DNA from: Chloroflexota bacterium
GTDB lineage: Bacteria; Chloroflexota; Dormibacteria; Dormibacterales; Dormibacteraceae
Assembly: GCA_005880915.1 (NCBI GenBank)
Contig: VBIW01000044.1
Location: forward strand, 35,161-99,160
Length of the DNA stretch: 64,000 nucleotides
Direction: 5' to 3'
Below, piece by piece: positions 34,033 through 42,300 of this stretch. The stretch's first letter is position 1. Each line of letters starts with the position of its first letter. The position numbers and the translations under genes were made by a program. Under the pieces are notes generated by a model. It was not told the origin of the DNA and ran no database searches. It was given only the letters and a program-made list of their open reading frames with translations.

Positions 34033-34452
34033 ATGAATGAAAAAGAGCTCGGTTCGATCAAGGGTTGGTTTGCCGGAAGGCTCCCGGACGGCTGGTTCGC
34101 GGGGGTAGAGGTCGCCGTCGAGGATGACCAGATCGTGGTCATCGGCACGCTGCCGGAGACCAACCTCGGCTCCACGCCCGAGGAGAAAGAAGGGGCCGCG
34201 GCGGGACGCATCGCCCGCTTCCGTGAGGAGACACGCGGCCAGCGCATCGGCATCGCCCAGGAGGCGGAGGAGCGCTTCAAGAAGTACGTCACCTGGGGGG
34301 CGAAGCTCGATGGCGTGACCAAGCGCTTCAACCCGGGCGGCGGAGGCGGAGGCCGCGGCGATGACCGGCGAAGCGTGATGATCCGGCGCTGGATGCGACG
34401 GCATCGCGGACGGCACGAACGGCCGGCGGAGGCGCAATCGCAGGTCTTCTAG
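34033..34452 (+). CDS. Small conserved-looking protein, unknown function
   Basis: 139 residues. N-terminal half IKGWFAGRLPDGWFAGVEVAVEDDQIVVIGTLPE is a beta-rich unit (shown here by its key parts GWFAGRLPDGWF and DDQIVVIGTL); residues 60-95 are a charged helix (RIARFREETRGQRIGIAQEAEE) ending in KYVTWGAKLDG; the tail is poly-Gly and very basic (MIRRWMRRHRGRHERP), suggesting nucleic-acid or membrane contact. I do not know a named family. The promoter palindrome suggests tight regulation. The stop shares CTAG with the convergent methyltransferase gene. Confidence 0.6.
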   Translation: MNEKELGSIKGWFAGRLPDGWFAGVEVAVEDDQIVVIGTLPETNLGSTPEEKEGAAAGRIARFREETRGQRIGIAQEAEERFKKYVTWGAKLDGVTKRFNPGGGGGGRGDDRRSVMIRRWMRRHRGRHERPAEAQSQVF

Positions 34453-34985
34453 GCCTCACTTACCGCTGAATACATGCTCCCCAGCCAGCGGCTCGGGATG
34501 GTGGACAGAAGCTGCGTGTTTCTGAACCCCGCCCGGGCCGCCATCTTTTCCCACTGCTCGTAAGTGAACGGATGCGGGACCCAGTGGTTCACGCGGTCGG
34601 TTCCATACTCGACGATGATCAGCCGTCCTTGTGGGCCGAGCATCCGATGCACCGCTTCCAGGACCGGCTGCTTGTCGCGGACGAAATGCAGCGAGTTCGC
34701 CATCACAACACCATCGAGGTCATGAAGGTCGAGCGGCCGGGTGAAATCCGCGACGCGCGTCTCGATCGTTCCGTCGATCGCGCGTAATGCGCGCGCGTCT
34801 TTGTCGATTGCGGTGATGTGGGCATCGGGCCCGAGCAGGTCGGCCAGCGCGCGGGTGAAGTTGCCTTCGCCTGCCCCAAGGTCCGCCCATCGGGTTCCAC
34901 CAACCCCTCCGGCGCTGCCCGCCACCTCCCCATGAATGGGGAGGACACCTTCTCTAATGAGTGCTACGAGATCGGCGTGATTCAA
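34449..34985 (-). CDS. Class I SAM-dependent methyltransferase with repeat insertion near N-terminus
   Basis: 178 residues from TTG 34985 (MNHADLVALIREGV, a usual start for this group). SAM motif I is WADLGAGEGNFTRALADLL; motif II THAIDKDARAL region reads ITAIDKDARAL; motif III MANSLHFVRDKQP. Residues 15-30 (LPIHGEVAGSAGGVGG) are encoded by a dispersed hairpin repeat (34903-34946) inserted in frame between the N-terminal helix and motif I. Function may survive because the insertion is upstream of the SAM fold. It overlaps the end of the LLM gene by 32 bp. Substrate unknown. Confidence 0.72.
   Translation of the reverse strand: MNHADLVALIREGVLPIHGEVAGSAGGVGGTRWADLGAGEGNFTRALADLLGPDAHITAIDKDARALRAIDGTIETRVADFTRPLDLHDLDGVVMANSLHFVRDKQPVLEAVHRMLGPQGRLIIVEYGTDRVNHWVPHPFTYEQWEKMAARAGFRNTQLLSTIPSRWLGSMYSAVSEA
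34903..34946. repeat. Dispersed hairpin repeat (REP-like), copy 3, inside a coding sequence
   Basis: CCCCTCCGGCGCTGCCCGCCACC then CCTCCCC-ATGAAT-GGGGAGG, the second arm identical to the copy at 44701. It lies wholly within the methyltransferase gene and keeps the frame open. Confidence 0.85.
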
Positions 34986-35793
34986 CTTCTTCCCGCACCT
35001 TTGGCGCTACCTCGGCCATGAACGTTCGCATCTCGTCCGGATCGTCGGCGACGAGGAACGTGTCCATTCCAAACTCGATGACCAGAGCAACGAGCGACTC
35101 TGCGTCGAGGAAACCCGCGTTCAACAGACGGCGGATCGAGCGTGGGTCGCGGCCCGCTGTCGTCGCCGCCTCATCGATTCGCCGGTTGCCTTCGAGAAGG
35201 TCTGCGGGCTTGAAGTAGCCCAGAGACGGCATCCAGCCTTCGGCCAGGCGCCCGGTCAGCGACAGCATCCGCGGCCTGTAGGCCCCGAGCCAGATGCCGA
35301 TCGGATGGGCCGGGAGCGGTCCCGAGTGCGCGCCGGCGAGCTTGTAAAACTTGCCTTCGAAACGGATGCCGTGCTGGCCGCTCCACAGGAGGCGGATGAC
35401 CTGGATCGCCTCCTCGAGCGCGGATACCGACTCACCCGGCGTCCGCACCGGCCCGTCGTAGGCCTTTATGCCGTCCCAGAATCCGCCGGCGCCCAATCCC
35501 AGCTCGACCCGGCCGCCGCTCAGGATGTCGAGCGTAGCGGCTGCTTTGGCGAGCATCGCCGGCGGTCGCAGCGGCAGGTTGGCGACGTCGGGAAAGACGG
35601 CGATCCGCTCCGTGCGCATCGCGATCGCGGTCAGCAGCGTCCATGTGTCGTAGAAACGGCGCTGGTAGGGGTGATCCTGGATCCCGACCAGGTCGAAGCC
35701 GAGCTCGTCCGCCAGGACCGCGTTCTGCATGGGTCGCTCGGTGGCTTCGGGAGTGACGAAGACGCCAAACCGGACCGGCTGCCCGTAGTCCAT
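34954..35793 (-). CDS. LLM-class flavin/F420-dependent oxidoreductase
   Basis: 279 residues from ATG 35793. Luciferase-like barrel: VRFGVFVTPEATERPMQNAVLADELGFDLVGIQDHPYQ (shown in two parts: VRFGVFVTPEATE and DELGFDLVGIQDHPYQ), RTERIAVFPDVANLPLRPPAML, and ILSGGRVELGLGAGGFWDGI. SGGR..LG.GAG.F is typical. The C-terminus (MDTFLVADDPDEMRTFMAEVAP) is also family-like. The second LLM protein of the window, pointing to F420 use. Substrate unknown. Confidence 0.85.
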   Translation of the reverse strand: MDYGQPVRFGVFVTPEATERPMQNAVLADELGFDLVGIQDHPYQRRFYDTWTLLTAIAMRTERIAVFPDVANLPLRPPAMLAKAAATLDILSGGRVELGLGAGGFWDGIKAYDGPVRTPGESVSALEEAIQVIRLLWSGQHGIRFEGKFYKLAGAHSGPLPAHPIGIWLGAYRPRMLSLTGRLAEGWMPSLGYFKPADLLEGNRRIDEAATTAGRDPRSIRRLLNAGFLDAESLVALVIEFGMDTFLVADDPDEMRTFMAEVAPKVREEVESRRSRSTH

Positions 35794-35821
35794 GTACTGG
35801 ACTACAAGCCGGGTCGTCCTG

Positions 35822-36085
35822 CTATTTCCTGCCGCGGTGGAACAGGAGGCGCCAGATCAACAGGAGGATCACCGCGCCGACGAACGCGATGACGATCTGG
35901 CCGAAGATGCCATAACCGATCGAAAAGTGGACCAGGCCGGCCAGCCAGCCGCCGAGCACCGCGCCGAGGATGCCGATGATGATGTCCCACAACCAACCGC
36001 GGCCCTTGCCGAAGACGACCCGGCTCGCCAGGAACCCGGCCACCAGGCCCACGAATATGAAGATCAGGACGTCCCCGAGGCTCAC
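35822..36085 (-). CDS. GlsB/YeaQ/YmgE family stress-response membrane protein
   Basis: 87 residues from GTG 36085. Three TM helices: VLIFIFVGLVAGFLASRVVFG, WDIIIGILGAVLGGWLAGLV, IVIAFVGAVILLLIWRLLF; the LGAVLGGWL stretch is the family core. These transglycosylase-associated proteins are induced by stress in many bacteria, but biochemical role is unknown. Confidence 0.88.
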   Translation of the reverse strand: MSLGDVLIFIFVGLVAGFLASRVVFGKGRGWLWDIIIGILGAVLGGWLAGLVHFSIGYGIFGQIVIAFVGAVILLLIWRLLFHRGRK

Positions 36086-36125
36086 TGAAGCTATTTAAGC
36101 CTGTTCAGCGCGTTTTCTTGTTGTT

Positions 36126-36446
36126 ATGCCAACTGACCAGTACCACGAGCCACCCGCGGACCTGACCCCCGAGATCAGGACCTTCGCCCGCCTCGCCGCC
36201 TCCCTTCAGGAGGAGGCAGAGGCGATCGGCTGGTACGAGCAGCGCCTGTCACTCGAACGCGACCCGCAGGCGCGGGCCATCATGGAGGATGCGCAGGAAG
36301 AGGAGTTCAAGCACTTCGCGATGGCGCTCGAGTTCCTGTCTCGGCGCAAGCCAAAGTGGCGGGCGGTCCTGCGATCCGTCCTCTTCAAGGAAGGGGATAT
36401 CGTGAAGCACGGCGAGCAGGGCGAAGAGGCGGAAAAGAACGCCTGA
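36126..36446 (+). CDS. Encapsulated-ferritin-like protein (EncFtn family)
   Basis: 106 residues. Two antiparallel helices: residues 14-47 (ARLAASLQEEAEAIGWYEQR) and 50-75 (MEDAQEEEFKHFAMALEFLSR). E60-x2-H63 matches the di-iron E-x2-H of EncFtn, and E30/E33 are the partner acids; the WYEQR and KPKWRAVLRSVLF segments also match. EncFtn oxidises Fe2+ inside encapsulin nanocompartments. No encapsulin shell gene lies in the window and the C-terminus KHGEQGEEAEKNA does not resemble a cargo tag, so a free ferroxidase or a distant shell are alternatives. The next gene starts 13 nt later. Confidence 0.75.
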   Translation: MPTDQYHEPPADLTPEIRTFARLAASLQEEAEAIGWYEQRLSLERDPQARAIMEDAQEEEFKHFAMALEFLSRRKPKWRAVLRSVLFKEGDIVKHGEQGEEAEKNA

Positions 36447-36459
36447 AGGAGAAGAGCTC

Positions 36460-37320
36460 ATGCGGGTTGCGATTCTCGGCATTGGAAAGATGGGCGCGGC
36501 GATCGCCAAGCGCTTGAACGAGTCGGGCCATGAGCTGACGCTGTGGAATCGCAGGCGCTCGCGCGCAGAGGCGGTCGGCATCGGCAAGGTGGCGGGGACA
36601 CCGGTCGAGGCGGTCAAGGACGCAGACGTGGTGATCTCGATCCTCACTAACGCCGACGCCGTCCGGAGCGCCTATCTCGGCGAGAACGGTGCGGCGGCGG
36701 CGGCTCGAAGCCAGGTCTTCGTCGAGATGAGCACCGCGGGTCCGGACATCATCAAAGAAGTCCAGCCCGCGATCGAGCGCGCAGGTGCGAAGTTCGTCGA
36801 GTGCCCGGTGATGGGCAGCGTCATGGCCATGGAAACGGGCAAGGGAATCCTCATGGCCGCGGGCGATGACGCCGCAATCGAAAGGGCAGGGCCGGTGCTG
36901 GAGGCGATCGGCGAGATGCGGCGCCTCAAGGACGCGGAGAGCGCGGCCAAGCTGAAGTTGATTGCCAACACGGGGCTGACCGTGATCAGCGCCCTGGCCG
37001 CTGAGCTGCTTGCAGCCGGTGCGGCTGCCGGGCTCGACCCTGAAGACGTCTTCTGGGTCCTGACGCGATTCGCTCCGGTCCTGGCGGCGAGGCGCGCCGG
37101 GCTAATCGAGCACAAACACGAACCGGTCACGTTCGCCCTGCGCGACGCAGCCAAGGACATTCGCCTCGCGACGGATGTCTACCATCGCGCCGGCGCGTTC
37201 ACACCTCTGGCCGACACAACGAAAGATCTGTACGACCGCGCGGCGAAGACGGCCGGCGACCTCGAGATGTCGGCGATCGTGACGGTCTACGAGAGGCAGA
37301 CCGCCGGGCGGAAGAGTTAG
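36460..37320 (+). CDS. NAD(P)-dependent oxidoreductase, beta-hydroxyacid dehydrogenase family
   Basis: 286 residues from ATG 36460 with GGAGAAGAG upstream. The Rossmann motif ILGIGKMGAAIAKRL (GxGxMG) opens the protein; substrate loop MSTAGPDII; ECPVMGSVMAMETGKG; catalytic Lys in AAKLKLIANTG. The family includes 6-phosphogluconate, 3-hydroxyisobutyrate and glyoxylate reductases; it covers the shorter, about 290-residue class. Its 3' end overlaps the convergent esterase by 4 bp. Confidence 0.88.
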   Translation: MRVAILGIGKMGAAIAKRLNESGHELTLWNRRRSRAEAVGIGKVAGTPVEAVKDADVVISILTNADAVRSAYLGENGAAAAARSQVFVEMSTAGPDIIKEVQPAIERAGAKFVECPVMGSVMAMETGKGILMAAGDDAAIERAGPVLEAIGEMRRLKDAESAAKLKLIANTGLTVISALAAELLAAGAAAGLDPEDVFWVLTRFAPVLAARRAGLIEHKHEPVTFALRDAAKDIRLATDVYHRAGAFTPLADTTKDLYDRAAKTAGDLEMSAIVTVYERQTAGRKS

Positions 37321-37943
37321 ATCGACTCGACCAGGGCGCGGACGGCCGCGATCTCGTCGCCGCTGACCGTGTGGGCCATGCCGGGGTAGAGGCGCACCGT
37401 CACCTCGGCGCCCATGCGCTTGAAGACCTCAGAGGCTTCGATCACACGGTCCTTGCCAATGTATGGATCCACGTCGCTGCAACCGAGAAACGCCGGCGTG
37501 CCCTCGACGCTGCCCGGATAATCGCGCGGCGTGCCGTCAGGCCCGATCAGGCCGCCGCTCAAACCCACCACCGCGCCGTACCTGCGCGCGTGCCGCGCCG
37601 CCCACTCCAGCGTCAGGCAGGCGCCCTGGGAGAAACCGAGCAAGATCAGCCGCTGTGCGGGTACGGTGGCCTCGACGCGGCCGACCAGGTTCGAGAGCAT
37701 GTCGAGCGCTGCCGAGAGGTACGGCTCGTTGCGCTCGAGCGGCGCCGTGAATGGATTCGGGTACCACGCGCTGCCGGCGGCCTGCGGCGCGAGGTATGCC
37801 CAACCGGGCTGCTGCACCTCAGACGCGATGGTCATGATGTCCTCGGCCGACGCACCGCGCCCGTGGAGGAGGATCATCGCCGCGCGGGCCGAGGCGAGCG
37901 GTTCGCCACCCTGCACAATGCGCTGTCCGTGAGCAACAGCCAT
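37317..37943 (-). CDS. Phospholipase/carboxylesterase (alpha/beta hydrolase)
   Basis: 208 residues. Oxyanion LLHGRGAS (26-33), nucleophile elbow GFSQG with Ser105, acid Asp159 in DVDPYIG, His191 in PGMAHTVSGDE. This is the typical catalytic triad and size of the serine esterase family near YpfH. It hydrolyses short acyl esters. Convergent with the dehydrogenase gene. Confidence 0.88.
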   Translation of the reverse strand: MAVAHGQRIVQGGEPLASARAAMILLHGRGASAEDIMTIASEVQQPGWAYLAPQAAGSAWYPNPFTAPLERNEPYLSAALDMLSNLVGRVEATVPAQRLILLGFSQGACLTLEWAARHARRYGAVVGLSGGLIGPDGTPRDYPGSVEGTPAFLGCSDVDPYIGKDRVIEASEVFKRMGAEVTVRLYPGMAHTVSGDEIAAVRALVESI

Positions 37944-37965
37944 CGCAAATTAGTATGACCAGAGC

Positions 37966-38988
37966 TTGACTGCCGTCTTCACGTACTCCAATCCGCGCGT
38001 CATCCACTGGGGACCCGAGTCCGTCGCGCAGCTGGGCGGGGAGCTTCAGCGCCTCGAGGCCGGGCGAGTAGCGCTCGTCACCACGCGCTCACTCACGGAA
38101 TCGCTGCATCGATTGCCTGTGCAGCCTGTCGCGACAGTGGTCATCGGACAGCACGCGCCGATGTCGCAGGTCAGGGACGGTGTGGATGTCGCGAAGGCCG
38201 CGACCGTCGACTGCGTTGTCAGCTTCGGCGGCGGGAGCGCGATCGACGCGGCGAAGATCATCGCGGTGCGCCTGGCGGACGGCGACGGCCGCGCCCTCCC
38301 CCACATCGCCATTCCAACCACGTTGTCGGTCGCGGAGCTGGCCGCCGGAGCGGGGTTCACCAACGACCAGGGCGACAAGGCGGGTATGCGCGACCCCCGC
38401 CTCATGGTCGAGACGGTGATCTACGACGCCGAGCTCACCCTCGCGACGCCGATGCAGCTGTGGCTGTCAACCGGGATCCGCGCCCTGGACCACGCGGTGG
38501 AGGGATTCCTCGCGCCCGGCGAGCACCCCTTCAACGACGTGATGGCGCTGGAAGGGATCCGCCGGCTGTTCGATTCGCTGCCTCGGGCCAAGGCCTTCCG
38601 CTCTGATGTCGGCGTGCGCACGGAGAACCAGCTCGCGGCGTGGTTCTCGTTCACACTCCCAGGAGCATCTGCGGCGGGCTTGAGCCACATGATGGGCAAG
38701 CAGATCGGTGCCCGCCACGGCATCCCACACGGCGTCACTTCGTGCCTTCTGCTGCCGCACGTCATGCGCTACTTGGGCAGGACGATGCCGGAGCGAATGC
38801 TTCTCCTCGCGCAAGCCACCGGGGTCGACCCCGCCGACCGCGTCGAGGAGCTCGTCGCCTCGCTTGGCCTGCCGCAGCACATCAGCCAGTTCGACGTCGG
38901 CCAGGCGGCGCTGCGGGTGGCGGCAGACGAGCTGGCGAACCAGTACCCGGCCGCAGACCTGCTCGCGATCTACGTGGCGGCGCTCTAA
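37966..38988 (+). CDS. Iron-containing alcohol dehydrogenase / maleylacetate-reductase-like protein
   Basis: 340 residues from TTG 37966. N-terminal nucleotide half with VSFGGGSAIDAAKIIA (the GGGS loop) and HIAIPTTLSVAELAAGAGFTN; C-terminal metal half with LSTGIRALDHAVEGFLAP, MGKQIGARHGIPHGVTSCLLLPHVM. His residues in ALDHAVE, GARHGIPHG fit the Fe/Zn site. Maleylacetate reductase would fit the nearby aromatic-degradation genes, but glycerol/butanol-type enzymes look similar. TAGTAT ends 9 nt before TTG, leader about 3 nt. Confidence 0.82.
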   Translation: MTAVFTYSNPRVIHWGPESVAQLGGELQRLEAGRVALVTTRSLTESLHRLPVQPVATVVIGQHAPMSQVRDGVDVAKAATVDCVVSFGGGSAIDAAKIIAVRLADGDGRALPHIAIPTTLSVAELAAGAGFTNDQGDKAGMRDPRLMVETVIYDAELTLATPMQLWLSTGIRALDHAVEGFLAPGEHPFNDVMALEGIRRLFDSLPRAKAFRSDVGVRTENQLAAWFSFTLPGASAAGLSHMMGKQIGARHGIPHGVTSCLLLPHVMRYLGRTMPERMLLLAQATGVDPADRVEELVASLGLPQHISQFDVGQAALRVAADELANQYPAADLLAIYVAAL

Positions 38989-39070
38989 GCGACGGGAATA
39001 CGTACGGCTTGTGCACAACGGACCTCTCACCGCAAGTCAGACGTGCGTTCTGCGCAAAGCGCGCATCCCG

Positions 39071-39577
39071 CTAGTGGCGCCGGGGGTGCGAGCCTCGGAT
39101 CACCAGTCCCGCTCGTACCCGCAACGCCGAGCTGGCATCGGTTGCGAGGGCGGTGTCTGCTGATCGGCGCACTCGCATCAGGCGCATACCCGCGAGAGCT
39201 GAGACGTCGAAGTGGAGAGCTGGGCGGAATCCTGCCGGCTCGAGCGCCTTCTCGGCGGGGACGGCGACGGTGCCTATCCACACTCGCCTGAGGCCGGTTC
39301 GCCGCGCCGCTGACGCAATGCCGAGCACCAGCGATCCGAACACGCCCTTCTGGCGGTGTTCGGGCGCGGTCACACAGTTCCAGATGTAACCCTCGCGTTG
39401 CCGGGGCCTGAGTTCGAGCTGAATCTCGCCGATCCACTCCGGGCCGGTCGACAGCCACCCGTAACCGGCGAGCGCGTCTTCGATCCGAACGACGAAGCAC
39501 CGAACGCCACGCGCCAGGCGCTCAGTCACGAGGTCGCCGTCGGGTCCCATCGCGGCAGCGACAAGTGGCGCGTGCAA
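39071..39577 (-). CDS. GNAT-family N-acetyltransferase
   Basis: 168 residues if TTG 39577 is the start (GAGGAG 9 nt upstream); the frame is open to about 39658, where CTG overlaps the preceding stop, and residues like STIWAADLDYSG there look genuine, so the protein may be about 27 residues longer. GNAT motif A is VTAPEHRQKGVFGSLVL (R-x-x-G-V-F) with VWIGTVAVPAEKALEPAGFRPA after it. It acetylates an amine using acetyl-CoA; substrate unknown. It follows the MDMPI-type gene on the same strand. Confidence 0.7.
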   Translation of the reverse strand: MHAPLVAAAMGPDGDLVTERLARGVRCFVVRIEDALAGYGWLSTGPEWIGEIQLELRPRQREGYIWNCVTAPEHRQKGVFGSLVLGIASAARRTGLRRVWIGTVAVPAEKALEPAGFRPALHFDVSALAGMRLMRVRRSADTALATDASSALRVRAGLVIRGSHPRRH

Positions 39578-39654
39578 CCGGTCGAGCTCCTCGACCGGAA
39601 ACGGAGGCGGCGGACCCGAATAATCGAGGTCCGCCGCCCAGATGGTGCTTCGGA

Positions 39655-40497
39655 TCAGAAGCGGAAGTGCAGCTTGCGGATCGTGTTGATCACGTTCTCG
39701 TCGCCGCTCGCCGAACCGCCCGGGAAGCGCTGGAAGAACGTCAGCACGGCCTCGGCGGCGTTGTTGAAGTGGAGTAGCGCGTCGCAGCCTTCGAAGTTGC
39801 CGTTCTCGGCTTCGGACGACCACGTCCCATCTTTGACCGTCGCACGCCACTTGCCACCCCAGGGCCCGTCGACCTGGATTCCATAGGTGAACTTCTGTCC
39901 TTTCGCCACATTCTGGTCGACCGTGTACATCCAGAAGATGAACGCGAACGGCAGGATCAAGCCGGCGGACGCCTCATCGACAGTCGCCAGCTTGTTGCCC
40001 AGCCCGTACTCGATGTCGTACGGGTGGACGCCGTAGTCCATGATCTGGAAGGTGCCGTAGAAGCCCGCCGGCACAGGCCCCGCGAACGGGTGATAGACCA
40101 TGAAGCTGGTCCACTCTTCTGGCGTGAGCTCCTCCAGCATCTTGTCGAGCTTCTGCGCGTCCTTCTTGAAGCGCTCGAGCGCCTCTTCACGCGAAAGCTT
40201 GCGGAACTCGAGGGCGTGGTCGTTTAGGGTCTCACCCATCACTGGCAAGCCGAGCGCCGTGCCGTCCTTGCCTGACCGCGCCGCATCCCAGTTTTTGAAA
40301 TATCCCTCCATCACGTCGATCATGTGGCCGACCAGGTCACGCGTCTCCCAGCCGGTGCAACGCGTGTCGACATTCCAGTTCTTCGGGTCGGAGACCAAAC
40401 GCGTGAAGTTCTCGCGGTCCCGGCGCATGACCCGCATGACCGTGTCCTTGCCTTCGGCCGCCATCGGGTTCACCGGGGCGATCACTGCCGTGCTCAT
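39655..40497 (-). CDS. Maleylpyruvate isomerase/mycothiol-dependent family protein with SCP2-like domain
   Basis: 280 residues from ATG 40497, with SD GGAGGGGAG. Residues 20-190 are a DinB/MDMPI-type helical bundle (RDRENFTRLVSDPKNW, CTGWETRDLVGHMIDVMEGYF, DYGVHPYDIEYGL) with His in VGHM and GVHPYD as metal ligands. The C-terminal 90 residues form an SCP2-like domain (KFTYGIQVDGPWGGKWRATV, HFNNAAEAVLTFFQRFPGG). MDMPI enzymes use mycothiol. In-frame codons upstream lack homology and are excluded. The neighbouring dioxygenase suggests a ring-cleavage pathway. Confidence 0.8.
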   Translation of the reverse strand: MSTAVIAPVNPMAAEGKDTVMRVMRRDRENFTRLVSDPKNWNVDTRCTGWETRDLVGHMIDVMEGYFKNWDAARSGKDGTALGLPVMGETLNDHALEFRKLSREEALERFKKDAQKLDKMLEELTPEEWTSFMVYHPFAGPVPAGFYGTFQIMDYGVHPYDIEYGLGNKLATVDEASAGLILPFAFIFWMYTVDQNVAKGQKFTYGIQVDGPWGGKWRATVKDGTWSSEAENGNFEGCDALLHFNNAAEAVLTFFQRFPGGSASGDENVINTIRKLHFRF

Positions 40498-40532
40498 CAA
40501 AGCTCCCCTCCAGAGGTGCAGACCACGGGCGG

Positions 40533-41495
40533 CTAATGGGCGCCGGTCGTCGCCGTGGTCGGCACGACAATCGGCGGCAGAATCTCGTCGAGGCGGTCGC
40601 GCCGCACCTGGAACCAGGGCGGCAGGCTCAACGTGGTGCCGAGCTTCTCGGGCGATTCGTCGACCGTGAAACCGGGGCCATCGGTGGCGATCTCGAACAA
40701 CACGCCGCCCGGCTCCCGGAAGTAGATTGACTTGAAGTACCAGCGATCGATCACAGGCGTCACGTTGCGGCCGGCGCGCAACAGAAGCTCGCGCCACGAG
40801 ATCTGTGACGCGGCGTTCTCGGTCCGCCACGCGACATGGTGCACGGTGCCGATCGACTCCTCTCCCTCGGGTCCCTCTGGCGACTCGACGACGTCGAGCA
40901 CCGAGTGCGGCCCGCCGGCTCCTGTCTCAAAGCGTGTGCGGCTGCCCTCCTTGCCGGCCTGGCGGAAACCCATCGTCGACGTGAGCAGGCTGAACGTCGC
41001 CGCGGTCTCGGCCAGCGTCATCGTCACCGAATGAAAACCGCGGATCGCGTTCTCCTGCGCGACGGGCGCTTCCTTCCACGGCACGAAACGTTCGTCTGAA
41101 GACTCGCCGACCAGCTCGAGCTCGATGCCGTCCGTGTCGCGCAGCACGAGCGCGTCGACGTCGAACCGACGGACTTTCTTGTGCTCCACCCCGACCTTCT
41201 TCAGCCGGTTGGCCCAGAAGTCAAGCGAGCCGCGCGGGACCGCAAACGACACCGTGGTGACCTGGCCGGTCCCGGTCCGCCGCTTGGGCCACGTCGGCCA
41301 GCCGAAGAAGGTCATCGCCGTCCCAGGCGTGCCCAGGTAGTCGCCGAAATAGATGTGGTAGGTGTCGGGCAGGTCCTGGTTGATGCTCTTCTTGATGAAG
41401 CGCAGGCCCAACACGCCGACGTAGAAGTTGACGCACTTCTGCACGTCGCCGGTGATGCACGTCACGTGGTGAATGCCTGGGATGCCGGCGGCCAT
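40533..41495 (-). CDS. Ring-cleaving dioxygenase, VOC superfamily (MhqO/LinE-like)
   Basis: 320 residues with SD CGGAGGG near ATG 41495. Two VOC modules: first with GIHHVTCITGDVQKCVNFYVGVLGL (His9/His10), second with GFHSVTMTLAETAATFSLLTSTMGF, and TVHHVAWRTENA plus FKSIYFREPGGVLFEIATDGPGF near the end. His and Glu at these places form the metal site. MhqO/LinE act on hydroquinones; the downstream MDMPI-like and reductase genes fit that chemistry. Enzyme substrate remains inference. Confidence 0.85.
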   Translation of the reverse strand: MAAGIPGIHHVTCITGDVQKCVNFYVGVLGLRFIKKSINQDLPDTYHIYFGDYLGTPGTAMTFFGWPTWPKRRTGTGQVTTVSFAVPRGSLDFWANRLKKVGVEHKKVRRFDVDALVLRDTDGIELELVGESSDERFVPWKEAPVAQENAIRGFHSVTMTLAETAATFSLLTSTMGFRQAGKEGSRTRFETGAGGPHSVLDVVESPEGPEGEESIGTVHHVAWRTENAASQISWRELLLRAGRNVTPVIDRWYFKSIYFREPGGVLFEIATDGPGFTVDESPEKLGTTLSLPPWFQVRRDRLDEILPPIVVPTTATTGAH

Positions 41496-41553
41496 CAGCC
41501 CTCCGTTCGGATTATTCCGTGCACCCCCATATTAGGCCCGCCTGGAACGGCTG

Positions 41554-42300
41554 TCACCTCGATGCCTCGTCCTCCGCCCGCGCCCAGATTTCGGCCGCCA
41601 TCGGGTCTTCCATCTCCTCCTGAACATGGGCCACCAGGCCGATCGCGCGGGCCATCACCGCGAGTCCGCGGGTGATGCGCCAGGGGATCCCCATCTCGGC
41701 GGCGATGGCAGCGATTGCGCCCGTGGCATTGACCGGCAGGGCGCGGCCATAGGCTGCCGAAGCTTCGGTGGAGAGGTGCTGCATCAGCTTCACGTGGCGG
41801 CCCGCAAAGCCGTTCTCCGCCGCCAGCGCGAAGAGCCTCGCGGTGCGTGGGTCGGCGGGCTTGTGAATCGGGTGGCCGAGGCCCGGGATGATCTCTTTCC
41901 TGGCCTGATAGTCCTGCACGATCCGGCGCGCTGTTGCCTGAAGGTCATCACCGGGTGACGCCTCCTGCAAGATCCGGGCCGCCTGCTCGATCGAGCCGCC
42001 GAAGCGGTCGCCCATGCCCAAGAGGCCAGCGGCGACGGCCGCCTGCAGCGCCTCGGGCGCGCCGAAATAGGTCATGCGGGCGGCGATCGTGCTCGGGGTC
42101 AGACCGTGCTCGACCAGCGTGACGACCACCGCGTTGAACATGACCGACTCCTGGGGCGTCGGCAGGCGGGCCATCAGCTCGAGGAAGGCGAAGTCGCCCA
42201 GCGAGACCTTGCCGATGATCTCCTCGGTCAGGTCGTGGCCGCGGACGAAGATCTGGTCGGCCGTGCTGCGGCCGAGCCCGGATTTCAGCTTGCGCGTCAT
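41554..42300 (-). CDS. Citryl-CoA lyase / citrate synthase-related protein
   Basis: 248 residues, shorter than citrate synthases (about 400). Features of the citrate-synthase fold: LPTPQESVMFNAVVVTLVEHG, IPGLGHPIHKPADPRTARLF (active-site His in GLGHP) and RALPVNATGAIAAIAAEMGIPW. Short citryl-CoA-lyase-annotated homologues of this size are found in actinobacterial clusters with acyl-CoA ligases. The start overlaps the ligase stop by 4 bp, so it probably works on the acyl-CoA made by that ligase. Confidence 0.8.
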   Translation of the reverse strand: MTRKLKSGLGRSTADQIFVRGHDLTEEIIGKVSLGDFAFLELMARLPTPQESVMFNAVVVTLVEHGLTPSTIAARMTYFGAPEALQAAVAAGLLGMGDRFGGSIEQAARILQEASPGDDLQATARRIVQDYQARKEIIPGLGHPIHKPADPRTARLFALAAENGFAGRHVKLMQHLSTEASAAYGRALPVNATGAIAAIAAEMGIPWRITRGLAVMARAIGLVAHVQEEMEDPMAAEIWARAEDEASR

